Positions 9,643 through 20,374 of a stretch of DNA of 64,000 bases are shown piece by piece. Source of the DNA: Loripinus fragilis (Eukaryota > Mollusca > Bivalvia > Lucinida > Lucinidae); contig OZ026530.1 of the NCBI GenBank assembly GCA_964019695.1, positions 36,938,835 through 37,002,834 of the forward strand, in the 5' to 3' direction. Made by a program: the position numbers and the translations under genes. The notes below the pieces were generated by a model. It worked only from the letters and a program-made list of their open reading frames with translations. It made no database searches and had not been told where the DNA came from. Every line of letters starts with the position of its first letter. Position 1 is the first letter of the stretch.

Positions 9643-11028
9643 ATGGAGCAACATACATATGTTCCTACTTGCGAGGAGTCATTTAAATGTGAATTTTGTG
9701 ATAAATGTTTCACCCATTCATCTGCCTTGGAAGAACATCAGCTCGTTCATACAGTAACTAAACCATATTCTTGTGACACTTGTGCGAAACTCTTTACTTA
9801 TTCGTCTTCCTTGAGAAATCATAAACTTATTTGCTCAGGACAGAAGCCATATTCTTGTGGACCGTGCGGTAAATGTTTTACTACATTATTTGAATTAAAG
9901 AAACACCTGCTTGTTCATACAGGAGAAAAACCTTATCATTGTGATACGTGTGGTAAAGATTTTACCCAAATATCACACTTGAAGATGCATAAACTTATTC
10001 ATGATGGCCATAAGCCATATACCTGTGACTCATGTGGTAAACGTTTTACCCGATCTTGGAACTTGAAAATTCATAAACTTATTCATAAAGGACATAAACC
10101 ATACACATGTGACTCTTTTGGTAAATCTTTTACGCAATCATCGAACATTAAAACTCATAAACTAATTCATAAAGAACATAAGACATTTATCTGCGACTCC
10201 TGTGGTAAAAGTTTTAGTAGATCATCAATCTTAAAGAAACATGAACTTATTCATACAGGTAATAAGCCATATGCATGTGACTCCTGTGGTAAAGGTTTTA
10301 CCCAGTCTTCACACTTGAAAACTCATGAATTGATTCATAGCGGATATAAGCCATATACTTGTGGTTATTGTGGCAAAGGTTTTAATGATTCATATTTCAT
10401 GAAACATCATATGCGTGTTCATACAGGGGAAAAGCCATATAGCTGTGAAGCTTGTGGTAAATGTTTTACTTTCCTCAATAGCTTAAGGTCGCACGTGCTT
10501 ATACATAAAGGACAGGAGCGCAGGCTATATTATTGTAGCTCTTGTGGTAAAAGTTTTGTCCATTCATCTAGCTTGACAAAACATATGCTTATTCATACTG
10601 GCGTTAAGCCTTATAGTTGTGATATTTGCGGTAAATGTTTTAATCAAGCATGTAACTTGAGGGAACACAAGCTTATTCATACCGGACATAAGTCATTTGC
10701 CTGTGACGCTTGTGGTAAATGTTTTACTCAGTCATCAAGCTTGAGGAATCATAAGCTTATTCACGAGGGACGCAAGCCATATACCTGTAACGTTTGCGGT
10801 AAATCTTTTACTTATTCATCTTACTTGAAGAAGCATTTGACTGTTCACTCTGGAGAAAAGCCTTATAGTTGTTGCACTTGTGGTAAAACTTTTACTCGAT
10901 CCTATAGCTTGAAGCAACATACGCTTATTCATACTGGTGAAGAGGATCATACTTGTGACACTTGTGGTAAATGTTTTATTCGGTCATCTTACTTGAGGAA
11001 ACATATGCATATTCATAAAAATACATAA
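9643..11028 (+). CDS. C2H2 zinc-finger protein, 16 tandem fingers
   Basis: 461-residue open frame made almost entirely of C2H2 fingers of the form C-X2-C-X12-H-X3-H joined by TGEKPY-like linkers, so a likely nuclear DNA-binding protein, target unknown. Sixteen fingers can be counted, from FKCEFCDKCF to HTCDTCGKCF. Finger 2 ends HKLIC (C2HC), and finger 6 has CDSFGKSF with the second Cys changed to Phe, so it probably does not fold. No KRAB, SCAN, BTB or ZAD domain is visible. The frame stays open some way upstream of the first ATG, so an upstream exon or earlier start is possible. The last six fingers (from about 10491) are duplicated at 11365-11907, and the last part again at 12583-12720. 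It could be a host gene or a recent retained duplicate; expression is unknown. Confidence 0.75.
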   Translation: MEQHTYVPTCEESFKCEFCDKCFTHSSALEEHQLVHTVTKPYSCDTCAKLFTYSSSLRNHKLICSGQKPYSCGPCGKCFTTLFELKKHLLVHTGEKPYHCDTCGKDFTQISHLKMHKLIHDGHKPYTCDSCGKRFTRSWNLKIHKLIHKGHKPYTCDSFGKSFTQSSNIKTHKLIHKEHKTFICDSCGKSFSRSSILKKHELIHTGNKPYACDSCGKGFTQSSHLKTHELIHSGYKPYTCGYCGKGFNDSYFMKHHMRVHTGEKPYSCEACGKCFTFLNSLRSHVLIHKGQERRLYYCSSCGKSFVHSSSLTKHMLIHTGVKPYSCDICGKCFNQACNLREHKLIHTGHKSFACDACGKCFTQSSSLRNHKLIHEGRKPYTCNVCGKSFTYSSYLKKHLTVHSGEKPYSCCTCGKTFTRSYSLKQHTLIHTGEEDHTCDTCGKCFIRSSYLRKHMHIHKNT

Positions 11029-11029
11029 G

Positions 11030-11207
11030 TCATATAAATATAGAGGATCTTACATGAGTGCTCATGTTTTATTGAATTTATTAAACGAGTTGGGGATAAG
11101 TGATAAAATGCGAGGCTTGCCGAGCATTTTATCTCTTTTTTGCAACGAGTTTAATAAATTCAATAATACAAGAGCACGAATGTTAGATTCTATTATCATA
11201 TGACAAA
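11030..11207. mobile_element. Foldback element with GAGGCTTGCCGAG loop
   Basis: Imperfect arms of about 85-90 bp. The left contains TTATTGAATTTATTAAACGAG, the right its complement near 11142-11165; the inner stem is AAAATGC/GCATTTT. The apical loop is GAGGCTTGCCGAG (11112-11124), also seen in the foldbacks at 20 kb and 54 kb. It sits right after the zinc-finger stop codon, between the parent gene and its truncated duplicate. Confidence 0.75.
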
Positions 11208-11364
11208 TACTTTGAAATCTCATTTATGGCGTAAAAACGTTATAATTTTGCCATTATGTACGCAACGTTGTTATGGACGTCATAACGTTTCCCGTTAATC
11301 TATAAACCACTAGTGTTTTATCGATTTTATTGCATGGTGTTATGTCACTCCCAGACGCGACGTC

Positions 11365-11907
11365 ATACGATAAAGGTTTATACATAAGGGACAGGAGCGT
11401 AGGCTATATTATTGTAGCTCTTGTGGTAAAAATTTTGTCCATTCATCTAGCTTGACAAAACACATGCTTATTCATACAGGCGATAAGCCTTATAGTTGTG
11501 ATATTTGCGGTAAATGTTTTAATCAAGCATGTAACTTGAAGGAACACAAGCTTATTCATACCGGACATAAGTCATTTACCTGTGACGCTTGTGGTAAATG
11601 TTTTACTCAGTCATCAAGCTTGAGGAATCATAAGCTTGTTCATGAGGGACGCAAGCCATATACCTGTACCGTTTGCGGTAAATCTTTTACTTATTCATCT
11701 TACTTGAAGAAGCATTTGACTGTTCATTCTAGAGAAAAACCTTACAGTTGTGGCACTTGTGGTAAACATTTTACTCGATCCTATAGCTTGAAGCAACATA
11801 CGCTTATTCATACTGGTGGAGAGGTTCATACTTGTGACACTTGTGGTAAATGTTTTACTCGGTCAGCTTACTTGAAGAAACATATGCATACCCATAAAAA
11901 GACATAA
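11365..11907 (+). pseudogene. Truncated duplicate of the zinc-finger gene 3' end
   Basis: Nearly identical to 10491-11026 and reads through six fingers (YYCSSCGKNF to HTCDTCGKCF) to a stop. It is open from just after a TAA at 11361-11363, but its duplicated segment begins inside a finger linker, so it has no start of its own apart from internal Met codons or an upstream splice. All six fingers keep their Cys and His ligands. It could serve as an alternative 3' exon, but a truncated duplicate is more likely. The spacer 11208-11364 has no similarity to the gene. Confidence 0.7.
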
Positions 11908-11986
11908 TTCATATACACATTATCAGCTTGTTATATAACAGAAAAGAAATGAGCCACGACGTGAGATTTCCATCAATGCGGTATGT

Positions 11987-12052
11987 GCGACCAGCAAAGC
12001 CTCAGATCAGCCTGCGCATATGCGCAGTCTGATCAGAGGCTTTGCTAGTCGC
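11987..12052. repeat. Compact 66-bp hairpin
   Basis: Near-perfect palindrome GCGACCAGCAAAGCCTC...GAGGCTTTGCTAGTCGC with TGCGCATATGCGCA at the centre. It belongs to the size class of other ~65-bp hairpins in the window that carry (T)CTGATC in the right arm. Confidence 0.8.
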
Positions 12053-12274
12053 TTGAATATTCAATGACTATTACGCTACTGACTGAACACAATTTGGAGT
12101 TTCTAAGCTTAAAAGGAGGCTGCACAGGCTCGTCTGAGTCTACACCTGTCAAAATGCCACATTGTTGGAAATCACATGTCACGGCTCATTAATATATTCA
12201 TAAAAAGACAAAAGTCATATACAAATGACTATATTGTATTATACGTTTTCAGCTTGTTTATATAACATGAAAAG

Positions 12275-12315
12275 AAATATAGTTGCAAGTTTTGTGGTTA
12301 ATGTTTTACTAATGT
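12275..12315 (+). pseudogene. Zinc-finger fossil
   Basis: Reads YSCKFCG-stop-CFTN, half of a C2H2 finger with a TAA replacing a codon. It follows repeated 3'-flank sequence (ATTCATAAAAAGACA) of the zinc-finger copies, so it is part of the decayed tandem series. Confidence 0.5.
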
Positions 12316-12323
12316 AAATTTCA

Positions 12324-12500
12324 GGACTTCAGTTAAGAGTGCGAACCAGAAAAATAACTTTCTTATTTCTCAACCAAAACATATTTTGTGGGTACTCAAA
12401 AGATCCGTCCCGATGAGGTGGTTCTTTTGAGCACTCCAAACATATGCTAATAATTATCAGTTATAAAATATTAACAATTTCACACTGAACATTTTTGTTT
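12324..12500. repeat. Foldback repeat (family 2, copy 2)
   Basis: Diverged copy of 8400-8585 starting GGACTTCAGTTAAGAGTGCG. The central hairpin (CTCAAAAGATCCGTCCCGAT and GAGGTGGTTCTTTTGAG) is less perfect than in copy 1. Confidence 0.75.
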
Positions 12501-12582
12501 ATCTACCCCTTTGTTGAATTATCTAACTTGTACACACACATGCTAATCATTCATGCGGAGGGAGCACATTGGCTCAGTGAAT

Positions 12583-12720
12583 TTTACTCGATCCTATAGC
12601 TTGAAGCAACATACGCTTATTCATACTGGTGAAGAGGATCATACTTGTGACACTTGTGGTAAATGTTTTACTCGGTCATCTTACTTGAAGAAACATATGC
12701 ATATTCATAAAAAGACATGA
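12583..12720 (+). pseudogene. Third copy of the zinc-finger 3' end (about 1.5 fingers)
   Basis: Matches the last ~140 bp of the zinc-finger ORF (FTRSYSLKQHTLIHTGEEDHT, then CDTCGKCFTRSSYLKKHMHI) and ends in a TGA. The sequence just before it (ATGCTAATCATTCATGCGGA) recurs at 13729-13748, so the duplicates carry their own flanks. Confidence 0.7.
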
Positions 12721-12757
12721 GTCATATACATATGATTATATCGTATTATATGTTTCA

Positions 12758-13072
12758 TGCGCGGATCCAGAAAGTTTTGTCAGAGGGGGTCCAACTTTGA
12801 CATCGTTATTTTTTTGTTGTTTTTTTTTTTGTTTGACGAGGGGAGGAAGGATCCAAATACCACTATTAGTGAGCAACCAACGGCCTGCCAGCGAAACGCC
12901 ATTTAAATGGCGTTTCGCTGGCGGGCTGATGATGGCCCAACATTGTATGCTGGCTTGGTAGCTTTGTGATTTTAAGGGGATCCGTACCAGTTTTGCTAAG
13001 GAACCCTATATTTTTGTAATTTTCCAGGGGGGTCCGGACCCCCTGTCCCCCCTCTGGATCCGCACATGTGTT
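12758..13072. mobile_element. MITE with GCGGATCCAG termini and nested palindrome
   Basis: Ends read GCGCGGATCCAG on the left and CTGGATCCGCACATG on the right, with GGGGGTCC-type subterminal blocks. Nested at 12884-12925 is a palindrome around GCCATTTAAATGGC whose wider context (to about 12972) recurs in inverted orientation at 61885-61995. The following 13073-13670 holds no recognisable element. Confidence 0.7.
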
Positions 13073-13671
13073 TTATATTATCCTTCGACTTCAGAACATC
13101 AGCTTGTTTATATATATACTGAGGGAAAAAAGTTTAGCAATTGGCTATAATGGGTTTTCCCATTGGCGATCTTTTGAGCATTAGATCTTTTTTATTAGCG
13201 GGCACGCATGCATGCCAGCTGTTTGAAAATTATCTAATGGCTACCTGCAAGAGGTCTAAAGAAACAAATTTGATTTTTATAGCGTGAATGTCATCTGCTG
13301 AGCATTTCGATTTCAAATGCTATCTAATTGAAAGGGAGGTAATTTGAGAAATTCCGATATTCAACTCAAAATTGTACGAAAATGGTGAACAGAACGTTCA
13401 GTTTTAAACCGTTTTTCAATATTCGGCTTTTAGATCGAAGCATTTGTCAGAAAAATCGAAATTTTAGGAGAAAACTATTCGCGCTATTGCCAGATAAGCT
13501 GTTTTAGCAAAGGGACTTAAAATCGGACATTACATGATGTAAAATGCCGACCGGTTACTGTGATCATACTCGTAAACGTTTGTCAACAAATAGTTTTGAT
13601 ATTATGAAATTAAGAATCCTATTTCATCTGAACTGTGATTCTTCAAAGTATATTGCTAAACTTATTTCCCT

Positions 13672-13748
13672 CAGTATAGTTGCCAGTTTTGTGGTAAATG
13701 TTTTACTTATTACCTTCCTTGTACACACATATGCTAATCATTCATGCG
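13672..13748 (+). pseudogene. Zinc-finger fossil with shared 3' flank
   Basis: Reads YSCQFCGKCFTYY, then decays. The following ACACACATATGCTAATCATT also precedes the zinc-finger fragment at 12583, so both come from the same duplicated unit. The apparent ORF over it is not supported. Confidence 0.45.
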
Positions 13749-13753
13749 GAGGG

Positions 13754-13950
13754 AGGACATTGTCTCAGTGGTAGAGTGCTTGACTCGAGACCGAGGGGCC
13801 GCGGGTTGGAGCCTCACTGTGTTGTGTCCTTGAGCAAGACACATTTATCCTTGCTTAGTACTGGTTCAACCTAGGAAGACATGTCTCAACATAACTGAAA
13901 AATTGTTAACTGGGACGTAAAGAATCATATCAAACAAAACAAAATAATTC
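13754..13950 (+). mobile_element. tRNA-derived SINE
   Basis: The head resembles a tRNA gene: A-box-like TCAGTGGTAGAGTGC and a degenerate B box GGGTTGGAGCC. The middle has the GTGTCCTTGAGCAAGACACA block known from many metazoan SINEs. The end TTGTTAACTGGGACGTAAAG leads into an ACAAAACAAA tail. The SINE at 54758-55085 shares the GACTTGGGACGTAAAG-type end. Confidence 0.75.
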
Positions 13951-13974
13951 ATGCAGGAAATCTCCCAAATAAAT

Positions 13975-14105
13975 AAGCCACATTTACATGTGGTGAAAGT
14001 TTTAATAGCGCATCTGCCCTGATCACACATAAGTGTGTTCCTTCAGAAAATAAACCTTCAATTGTGGCATTTATTGTAATTGTTTTACCCAAATATCTAG
14101 CTGAG
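13975..14105 (+). pseudogene. Zinc-finger fossil
   Basis: Reads FTCGESFNSASALITHKCVP, then KPSIV, then frame-shifted finger-like residues (YCNCFTQISS). It is the most decayed member of the zinc-finger series, immediately after the SINE. Confidence 0.5.
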
Positions 14106-14224
14106 GCTCCAAAGTGTTCCACTCATCAACAAATGCTGCACTGAACACATGCAATATCATTGAGTGTGACAACATCAATTCGTTGATGCTACGTCCAAAA
14201 CGTTCCCACCAGGGTTAGATAGAA

Positions 14225-14395
14225 TCATATGATCTATCATAAGTGTGAGGGTGGGATAGAAAAATCCGTCCCGAGGAAACGGTGATCACGAGTGGGCGGA
14301 TTTTTCTATCCCATCCTCACACGAATAATGGATTATTTTTCTTGCTCACCACTAATTACCTCATTTTATATTGGAAAAGCATGAAATAGAAATCC
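14225..14395 (-). repeat. Foldback element (family 4, copy 1), part left of the LINE
   Basis: Hairpin at 14243-14322 with ~30-bp arms (GTGTGAGGGTGGGATAGAAA and its complement). The outer sequence is the reverse complement of the copy at 54058-54310. It breaks at 14395 and resumes at 20375, on the other side of the I/Nimb-like LINE, so the LINE inserted into it. Nothing else is seen at 14106-14224. Confidence 0.75.
14381..14395. repeat. Left target-site duplication of LINE
   Basis: ATGAAATAGAAATCC, identical to 20375-20389. Confidence 0.9.
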
Positions 14396-14972
14396 CCGGA
14401 GTGACTCTACCACCTTGCCGTGGTCTCTGGGGCACACTTCACATTTGGGGACGATATTGACTGTAATACTTGTCCCCATCCGGGAGTGCAAAGAGTAGAG
14501 TCCCACTTGTTCACCGTGGGTGGCTTTCTCGGTAACTCGAAGGGGATGGCCTGGAAGACTGAGAGCATGCAGAATAAGGGCGTATAAAATTCTGTATGAC
14601 TCAACACGTCTCTTTGGCCTCTTTGACGGGGTAGACCCGAGGGGAAACACGGCCCGGTGTTTCTAATCGGTCTTGTCATGCTAAGCCCCAGGAAGCTGAA
14701 AATGTAAAAAAAAAAACACTTCTTATATCTTCGATCTATAGTATCGTTCTGATGCCAACCACGTGTCCATTATCTTATATATTCTTTCTTTTATAAAATA
14801 TTCCTGGAAGGCAGTGGCTTAACGGGTCAATTGCGCAGATTTTATTTGTGCAAGTATAACTTCTATGTAACCCTAGCACTGGAGGTCGGAAAACCACTCC
14901 ATTAAAGTGCTCCCTTGTTGGACTCCACGGTGGGTGGGGAGCATGGAGGCTGAATCTTAAAACCAAACACAC
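14396..14972 (+). promoter_or_regulatory. 5' UTR of the I/Nimb-like LINE
   Basis: 577 bp between the element start and the ORF1 ATG, GC-richer than its surroundings. An internal RNA polymerase II promoter is expected for a full-length LINE of this type, but no core promoter motif was confirmed. The minus-strand open frames here are chance. Confidence 0.6.
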
Positions 14973-16298
14973 ATGGCTTCAAAATCTAGAAAACGCCACG
15001 CACCGATTACAGACACAGATTCTGATGAATCATTAACAGCTTCTCAATCTCAATCTAAGTCTTCTGTACCAAAAAAACCTTATGTACCTAGATTTCTAAT
15101 CATTCATTCAGAAGTAGAGGGAAAGGATATTTCTCTTCTTTCTCCTTTTCTGATAGAAAAAGCAATCATGAGTATAGCAGGTGAGCCTAAGAGCATCAAA
15201 AACTTACGATCTGGTGATTTACTTATACAGTGTACAAAACAACCCCATGAAGCAAATCTTCTGAAAATGAAAACATTTTGTGGATTGAAATGTACTGTAA
15301 CACCACATAAATCCTTGAACACATCAAAGGGTATTGTTCGCTGCCCTGCCTTAAGCAAGCAGAGCTGCGAACATATTCTTGAGTTCATGGGTGAACAAGG
15401 TGTTACAGATGTACGTAGAATTAATGTACACCGTGATGGAGCACTCAAACCAACCAATACTTTTGTTTTTACTTTCGACTCACCAGTATTACCAGCTAAT
15501 GTCAAAATAGGCTTTATTCAGGCAAAAGTTGACGTGTATATTCCAAATCCACTTCGATGTTATAAATGTCAAGTGTTTGGCCACCACGAAAATAAGTGTG
15601 GCAGACAAGCGATATGCGTCAACTGCAGTATGCCTGAACATTGCGCATCTGGCCAGTGTCAAAGACCTGCCAAGTGTGCCAACTGCTCAGGTGATCATTC
15701 TGCTAACTCAAAAGATTGCCCGCAATGGGAGAAAGAGAGAAAAATTCTTAAAATAAAATGTGAAAACAACTTGTCATTTCCAGAAGCTCGTAAGCAATTC
15801 GAACAATTTTACCAAGCTAGGACATATGCAAGTGCTGTGAAACCAGGCACTTGCAACAAATCTACAGAAACTCACAACAACAGCACACAGACGGACGACA
15901 GTTTTACAGAATATTTAAAACAACAAACACAAGAAAAACAACAAGAACCCTCTAAAGGAAAACCCCAAGAAAAGGGTAATCCATCTCGTCCAGGGCAAAC
16001 CCTTAAGCCAGCAACCCTGGAGATGATTAGGAAAGATGAAGAGAAGAAGAAAAAAGAAGAGAAAGACAAACTCAAAAAACAACAAAAAGATGAAAGACGA
16101 CAACAATATATCAAAGAAAAAGCACAGAAAGAAAAAGAAGAAGCAGAAAAAGCAATACTAGCTCAGAAGAATCCATTTTCTGTGTTTAAAAAGGATGATG
16201 AGGAAGATGACATGGACGATGATTCTGTGGTTTTCACAGACTCTTCCTCCAGTGATCACCTCCCTAAAGGCACACTTTCACGATTACCAACAACTTAA
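14973..16298 (+). CDS. LINE ORF1, gag-like zinc-knuckle protein
   Basis: 441 residues; binds element RNA to form the retrotransposition RNP. A Ser-rich, basic N terminus is followed by a globular region (about 40-190), then three zinc knuckles: CYKCQVFGHHENKC (196-209), CVNCSMPEHCASGQC (215-229) and CANCSGDHSANSKDC (235-249). After them comes a Lys/Glu-rich predicted coiled coil (about 345-395) and an acidic end (KKDDEEDDMDDDSVV). The start is the first ATG after the UTR, ACACATGGC. The stop is only 3 bp before the ORF2 ATG, suggesting termination-reinitiation. Three knuckles in this arrangement occur in Jockey/I-type ORF1 proteins. No break is visible. Confidence 0.88.
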   Translation: MASKSRKRHAPITDTDSDESLTASQSQSKSSVPKKPYVPRFLIIHSEVEGKDISLLSPFLIEKAIMSIAGEPKSIKNLRSGDLLIQCTKQPHEANLLKMKTFCGLKCTVTPHKSLNTSKGIVRCPALSKQSCEHILEFMGEQGVTDVRRINVHRDGALKPTNTFVFTFDSPVLPANVKIGFIQAKVDVYIPNPLRCYKCQVFGHHENKCGRQAICVNCSMPEHCASGQCQRPAKCANCSGDHSANSKDCPQWEKERKILKIKCENNLSFPEARKQFEQFYQARTYASAVKPGTCNKSTETHNNSTQTDDSFTEYLKQQTQEKQQEPSKGKPQEKGNPSRPGQTLKPATLEMIRKDEEKKKKEEKDKLKKQQKDERRQQYIKEKAQKEKEEAEKAILAQKNPFSVFKKDDEEDDMDDDSVVFTDSSSSDHLPKGTLSRLPTT

Positions 16299-16301
16299 AC
16301 A

Positions 16302-19300
16302 ATGGAAGGTGTCAATCTAACCATTATTTTAGTATCTCTTTTAATAGTATTTTCAAGTATGGATTTTAAACATAAAATTATTCAATGGAATTGTCGAGGT
16401 TTGAAACCTAATTTTAATGAAGTATCTCTATTGATTTCCGAATATAATCCATCTGTATTTTGTTTTCAAGAGACATTTCTTAAACCAGATGATAACATCT
16501 CATTAAGAGGTTTTAATATATATAACTATGTTCATACTGATTGTCTGAGGCCCTCTGGTGGTGCCTCGGTGTTTGTAAAATCATCTTTCCCACAAAGAAA
16601 GATTGATTTACAAACAGAACTACAAGCAACTGCAGTATCTGTCACTCTTGACAAAGAAATAACCATATGTTCTGTATATATTCCCCCATCATTTTCTCTT
16701 AATTCTCAACACCTGGACAGTTTACTTCAACAACTTCCTTCTCCTTATATCATATTAGGAGACTTCAATGGTCACAATATCCTCTGGGGTGGTAAAAACA
16801 ATGATTCCAGAGGTGAGCTTATCGAAAATTTCTTAACAAAAAATGATATATGTATTATGAATGATAAATCATACACTTATCTTTCTACAAGTGCAAAGTC
16901 CTTTTCCTCTATTGATCTTTCCTTCTGTCACCCATCACTCTTTCTTGATTATAATTGGTCTGTGAGTAAAGACCAACATAATAGTGATCACTTTCCTATC
17001 ATCATTGAACAGAACACTTTTTCCACTGAGGACCACAATCCAAAGTGGAAATTAAATAGAGCCAACTGGGATCTATTTAATACACTATGCACTGGTAAAT
17101 TAATACCAGAAAACTTCAAAGAATCTTCTGATCCCATATCTGACTTTACTTCTTCTCTTATCGAAATATCTAAAGAATGTATTCCTCAAACCTCGACAAA
17201 TCCAACTAAAAGTAAACCATGGTACAACGACGACTGTAAAGAGGCAATTAAACAACGTAAACAAGCTCTATCTAAATTTAAAAAATCTCCAAATTCCAAC
17301 AACTTGAATGACGTTAAAGTATTTAGAGCTAAAGCCCGCAGAACAATTAAACTTTCGAAACGTAAGTCATGGAGATCTTATGTTTCGAAAATCAATCATA
17401 AAACACCTATTAAAAAGGTTTGGGATATGATAAGAAAAATCTCTGGAAAAAACAAATCCCCCAGTTACACACATCTAAACATGGTGGGTACTGACAGCAA
17501 AGCAACTTCAAAAACAGACATTGCTGACACTTTAGGAGAAACTTTTTGTCACAATTCATCATCATTCAAGTACTCTGAATCCTTCAGAAAGATCAAAACC
17601 GAACAAGAGAAAGTTAAATTGAATTTTAAATCACAAAATAATGAAATTTATAACAAAGATTTTAATTTAGATGAATTAGTTGAAGCTATTCAACTATCAC
17701 ATGACTCAGCCACGGGTCCTGACGAGATCCACTATCAAATGCTTAAACATCTCCCAGATACTTCTCTTGAAACCCTTTTGAATATATTTAATTACATTTG
17801 GACTACTGGTAAATTTCCGGAAGATTGGACCTTAGCAACCATAATCCCAATTCCCAAACCTGGGAAAGATCCTGCGGAACCTAATAATTATAGACCTATA
17901 GCTTTAACAAGTTGTCTATGTAAAACACTTGAAAGAATGATAAATAAAAGACTTACTTGGTTTTTAGAATCCAATAATCATATATCGCGGTTTCAGTCTG
18001 GTTTCAGATCTGACCGCAGTACCACTGATAATTTAGTTAGATTGGAAACCTTCATACGTGATGCCTTTATTAAAAAGGAACATGTAGTTGCTGTGTTTTT
18101 TGATTTGGAAAAAGCTTATGATACCACATGGAGATATGGCATTTTAAAAGATATCCACAAACTAGGATTAAGAGGTAGACTTCCTACATTCATTGAAAAC
18201 TTCCTTGCAGACCGCGCCATGCAAGTCCGAGTTGGCTCCTCTCTGTCTGACTATTATGACCAGGAGCAAGGTGTACCTCAAGGGGGTGTGCTATCTACAA
18301 CACTTTTTAGTATCAAAATTAATGATATTGTGAAATGTTTAGGTAATCTTACTGATTGCTCATTATACGTTGACGACTTCTGTATCTGTTATCGCTCGAA
18401 AAGCATGGCAACAATTGAACGTCAACTACAACAAAATTTGAATAAGATTGAAAATTGGGCAACAAGCAATGGCTTTAAGTTTTCCAAATCAAAAACACAG
18501 TGTGTACATTTCTGTCAGTTGCGCAAGCAACATGATGATCCGGTTTTACATTTATATGGATCACCCATTCCAGTTGTTGAGGAATCTAAATTCCTTGGCA
18601 TTTTATTTGATAGAAAACTCAGTTTTATACCCCATATTAAATATCTCAAAGCTAAATGTTTAAAAGCATTGAATCTTTTAAAAGTGCTTTCCCATACTTC
18701 TTGGGGTGCAGACCGAACAACACTTCTCAAGTTGTATCGGTCTCTAGTCCGGTCAAAATTAGACTATGGCTGTATTATATATGGCTCTGCACGAAAATCA
18801 TATCTTCAAATGCTTGATCCTATACATAACCAAGGACTTAGATTAGCTTTAGGAGCTTTTAGAACTTCTCCTGTTGCTAGTCTCTATGTGGAAGCAGATG
18901 AACCATCACTTAACTCACGAAGAGAGAAACTCTCTTTGCAATATGCTATAAGACTTGCTGCTAACCCATCAAATCCTGCTCATGAAGTTACATTCCCACC
19001 AAATTATGTTAATTTATATGAACAAAAACCTAAAGCTATTAAATCATTTGGAATCAGAATTTCACCACTCTTAGAATCTGCCAATATCAAACCACAAAAT
19101 ATTGAAAAACATTTTACACCAAATATTCCAGCTTGGTGTATGAAACCACCTGAAATACTTTTTGATTTACATTCCGGGAAAAAATCTGAATCAAATCCAC
19201 ACATATTAAAAGATGATTTCAGAAAAATGCAAAGTCGTTATAAGAATTACCAACAAATTTATACTGATGGGTCAAAGGAAGACTCAAAGGTTGGTTGTGC

Positions 19301-20051
19301 TGTTATATCAGACAACCATAGTAATATGCAACGTATACCTGACGATTCATCAATTTTCACTGCTGAAGCCAAAGCAATTGATCTAGCTTTAGATTTTATT
19401 AGCACTTGTGATGCTAACAATAAATTTATTATATTTTCTGACTCGCTTTCTGTATTGAAAGCAATGAACCATACCAGTTCAAAGAATCCACAGATTCAGA
19501 AACTTTTAGAAAAATGTCATGAGCTTTTAGCTTATAAAGAAATTGCTCTCTGTTGGATTCCTAGTCATATAGGTATCCAAGGGAATTAGATGGTAGATAA
19601 GCAAGCAAAAACATCGCTTTCATTAGAACCAACTTCTTTTAAAATTCCATTTTCCAATTTTAAGCCATCTATCAATAAATATATCTTGGGAGAATGGCAA
19701 ACTTCATGGAATAACAGCATTGGTAATAAACTTCTTGACATCAAACCAACTATTGGTGAATATCAATCAGTTGTTCGAAACATTAGAAGAGAAGAAGTAG
19801 TTTTAGCTCGACTCCGCTTAGGTCATACAAGAGTCACTCATTCATACTTGCTACAAGGTGAAGAGCCGCCACAATGTGTTGGTTGCGACGCACCATTCAC
19901 TGTACGTCACTTCCTTTTGGAGTGTGGCGATTTTGCACAAGTAAGAAATAATTGCTTCCATGTTGATAACATGAAAGAATTATTTCAAGATATACATATT
20001 GATAGTATTATGACATTTTTAAGACAAATAAATCTTTTTAACAAAATCTAA
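16302..20051 (+). pseudogene. LINE ORF2: endonuclease-RT-RNase H, one internal stop
   Basis: Makes the nick, copies the RNA and removes it. The first ATG is at 16302, but the endonuclease fold probably starts at Met20. APE endonuclease motifs: IIQWNCRGL, FCFQETFL, ILGDFNGHN, SSIDLSF, SDHFPI (about 25-250). RT: IIPIPKPGK near 515, NNYRPIALTS, QSGFRSDRST, FFDLEKAYD, GVPQGGVLS, catalytic YVDD near 689. RNase H: IYTDGSKEDS near 986, TAEAKAID, IFSDSLSVL, WIPSHIGIQGN near 1085. The next codon, 19587-19589, is TAG where relatives have the Glu before the final catalytic Asp region; the frame continues for 153 codons with VDKQAK and a CVGC...HFLLEC zinc-like motif. So the copy is probably inactive, yet otherwise whole at about 1,249 codons. 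Confidence 0.88.
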
Positions 20052-20374
20052 TTGCTATTTTTAAAATCATGTTTTGTTTTACATTTGTATCAGACCATAA
20101 TACAGATTTTTTTTTAATGTTGTATTCTGTTCAGTTAGAGAACATGTACAGTTATCTGAATAGCTCTTTGAAACTGTCAGATATTGTACGTGGTCTCTCC
20201 TGTCAACAATCGTATTTCAACTAACTTTCATAATACAATCTCATCAACATCATTCCTTTTATTTTATCTTATAAATTTTTACTTTTTCCATCTTCATCAT
20301 GTTTAGTTTAATACCGTCTGACGCTAATGACCCACAAGGGTTGATGCGTCGTTAAGAACCAAACAAACAAACAA
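20052..20374 (+). other. LINE 3' UTR, stem-loop and AAAC tail
   Basis: T-rich 3' UTR ending in a stem-loop at about 20321-20355 (GACGCTAATGACCC pairing with GGGTTGATGCGTC) and the tail AACCAAACAAACAAACAA. A 3' stem-loop followed by short repeats is usual for I/Nimb/CR1-type elements and is probably the RT recognition site. Confidence 0.75.

Larger units (their letters stand above)
14396..20374 (+). mobile_element. Full-length I/Nimb-like LINE
   Basis: Flanked by a perfect 15-bp duplication, ATGAAATAGAAATCC (14381-14395 and 20375-20389), the mark of target-primed reverse transcription. Order: 5' UTR, ORF1 (gag-like, three zinc knuckles), ORF2 (APE endonuclease, RT, RNase H, CCHC), 3' UTR with stem-loop, short AAAC-repeat tail. 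RNase H after RT places it in the I superfamily; the mollusc Nimb clade is the best guess, with Jockey-related clades less likely. It is about 5.98 kb and almost intact: the only coding lesion seen is one TAG in ORF2. Confidence 0.88.
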
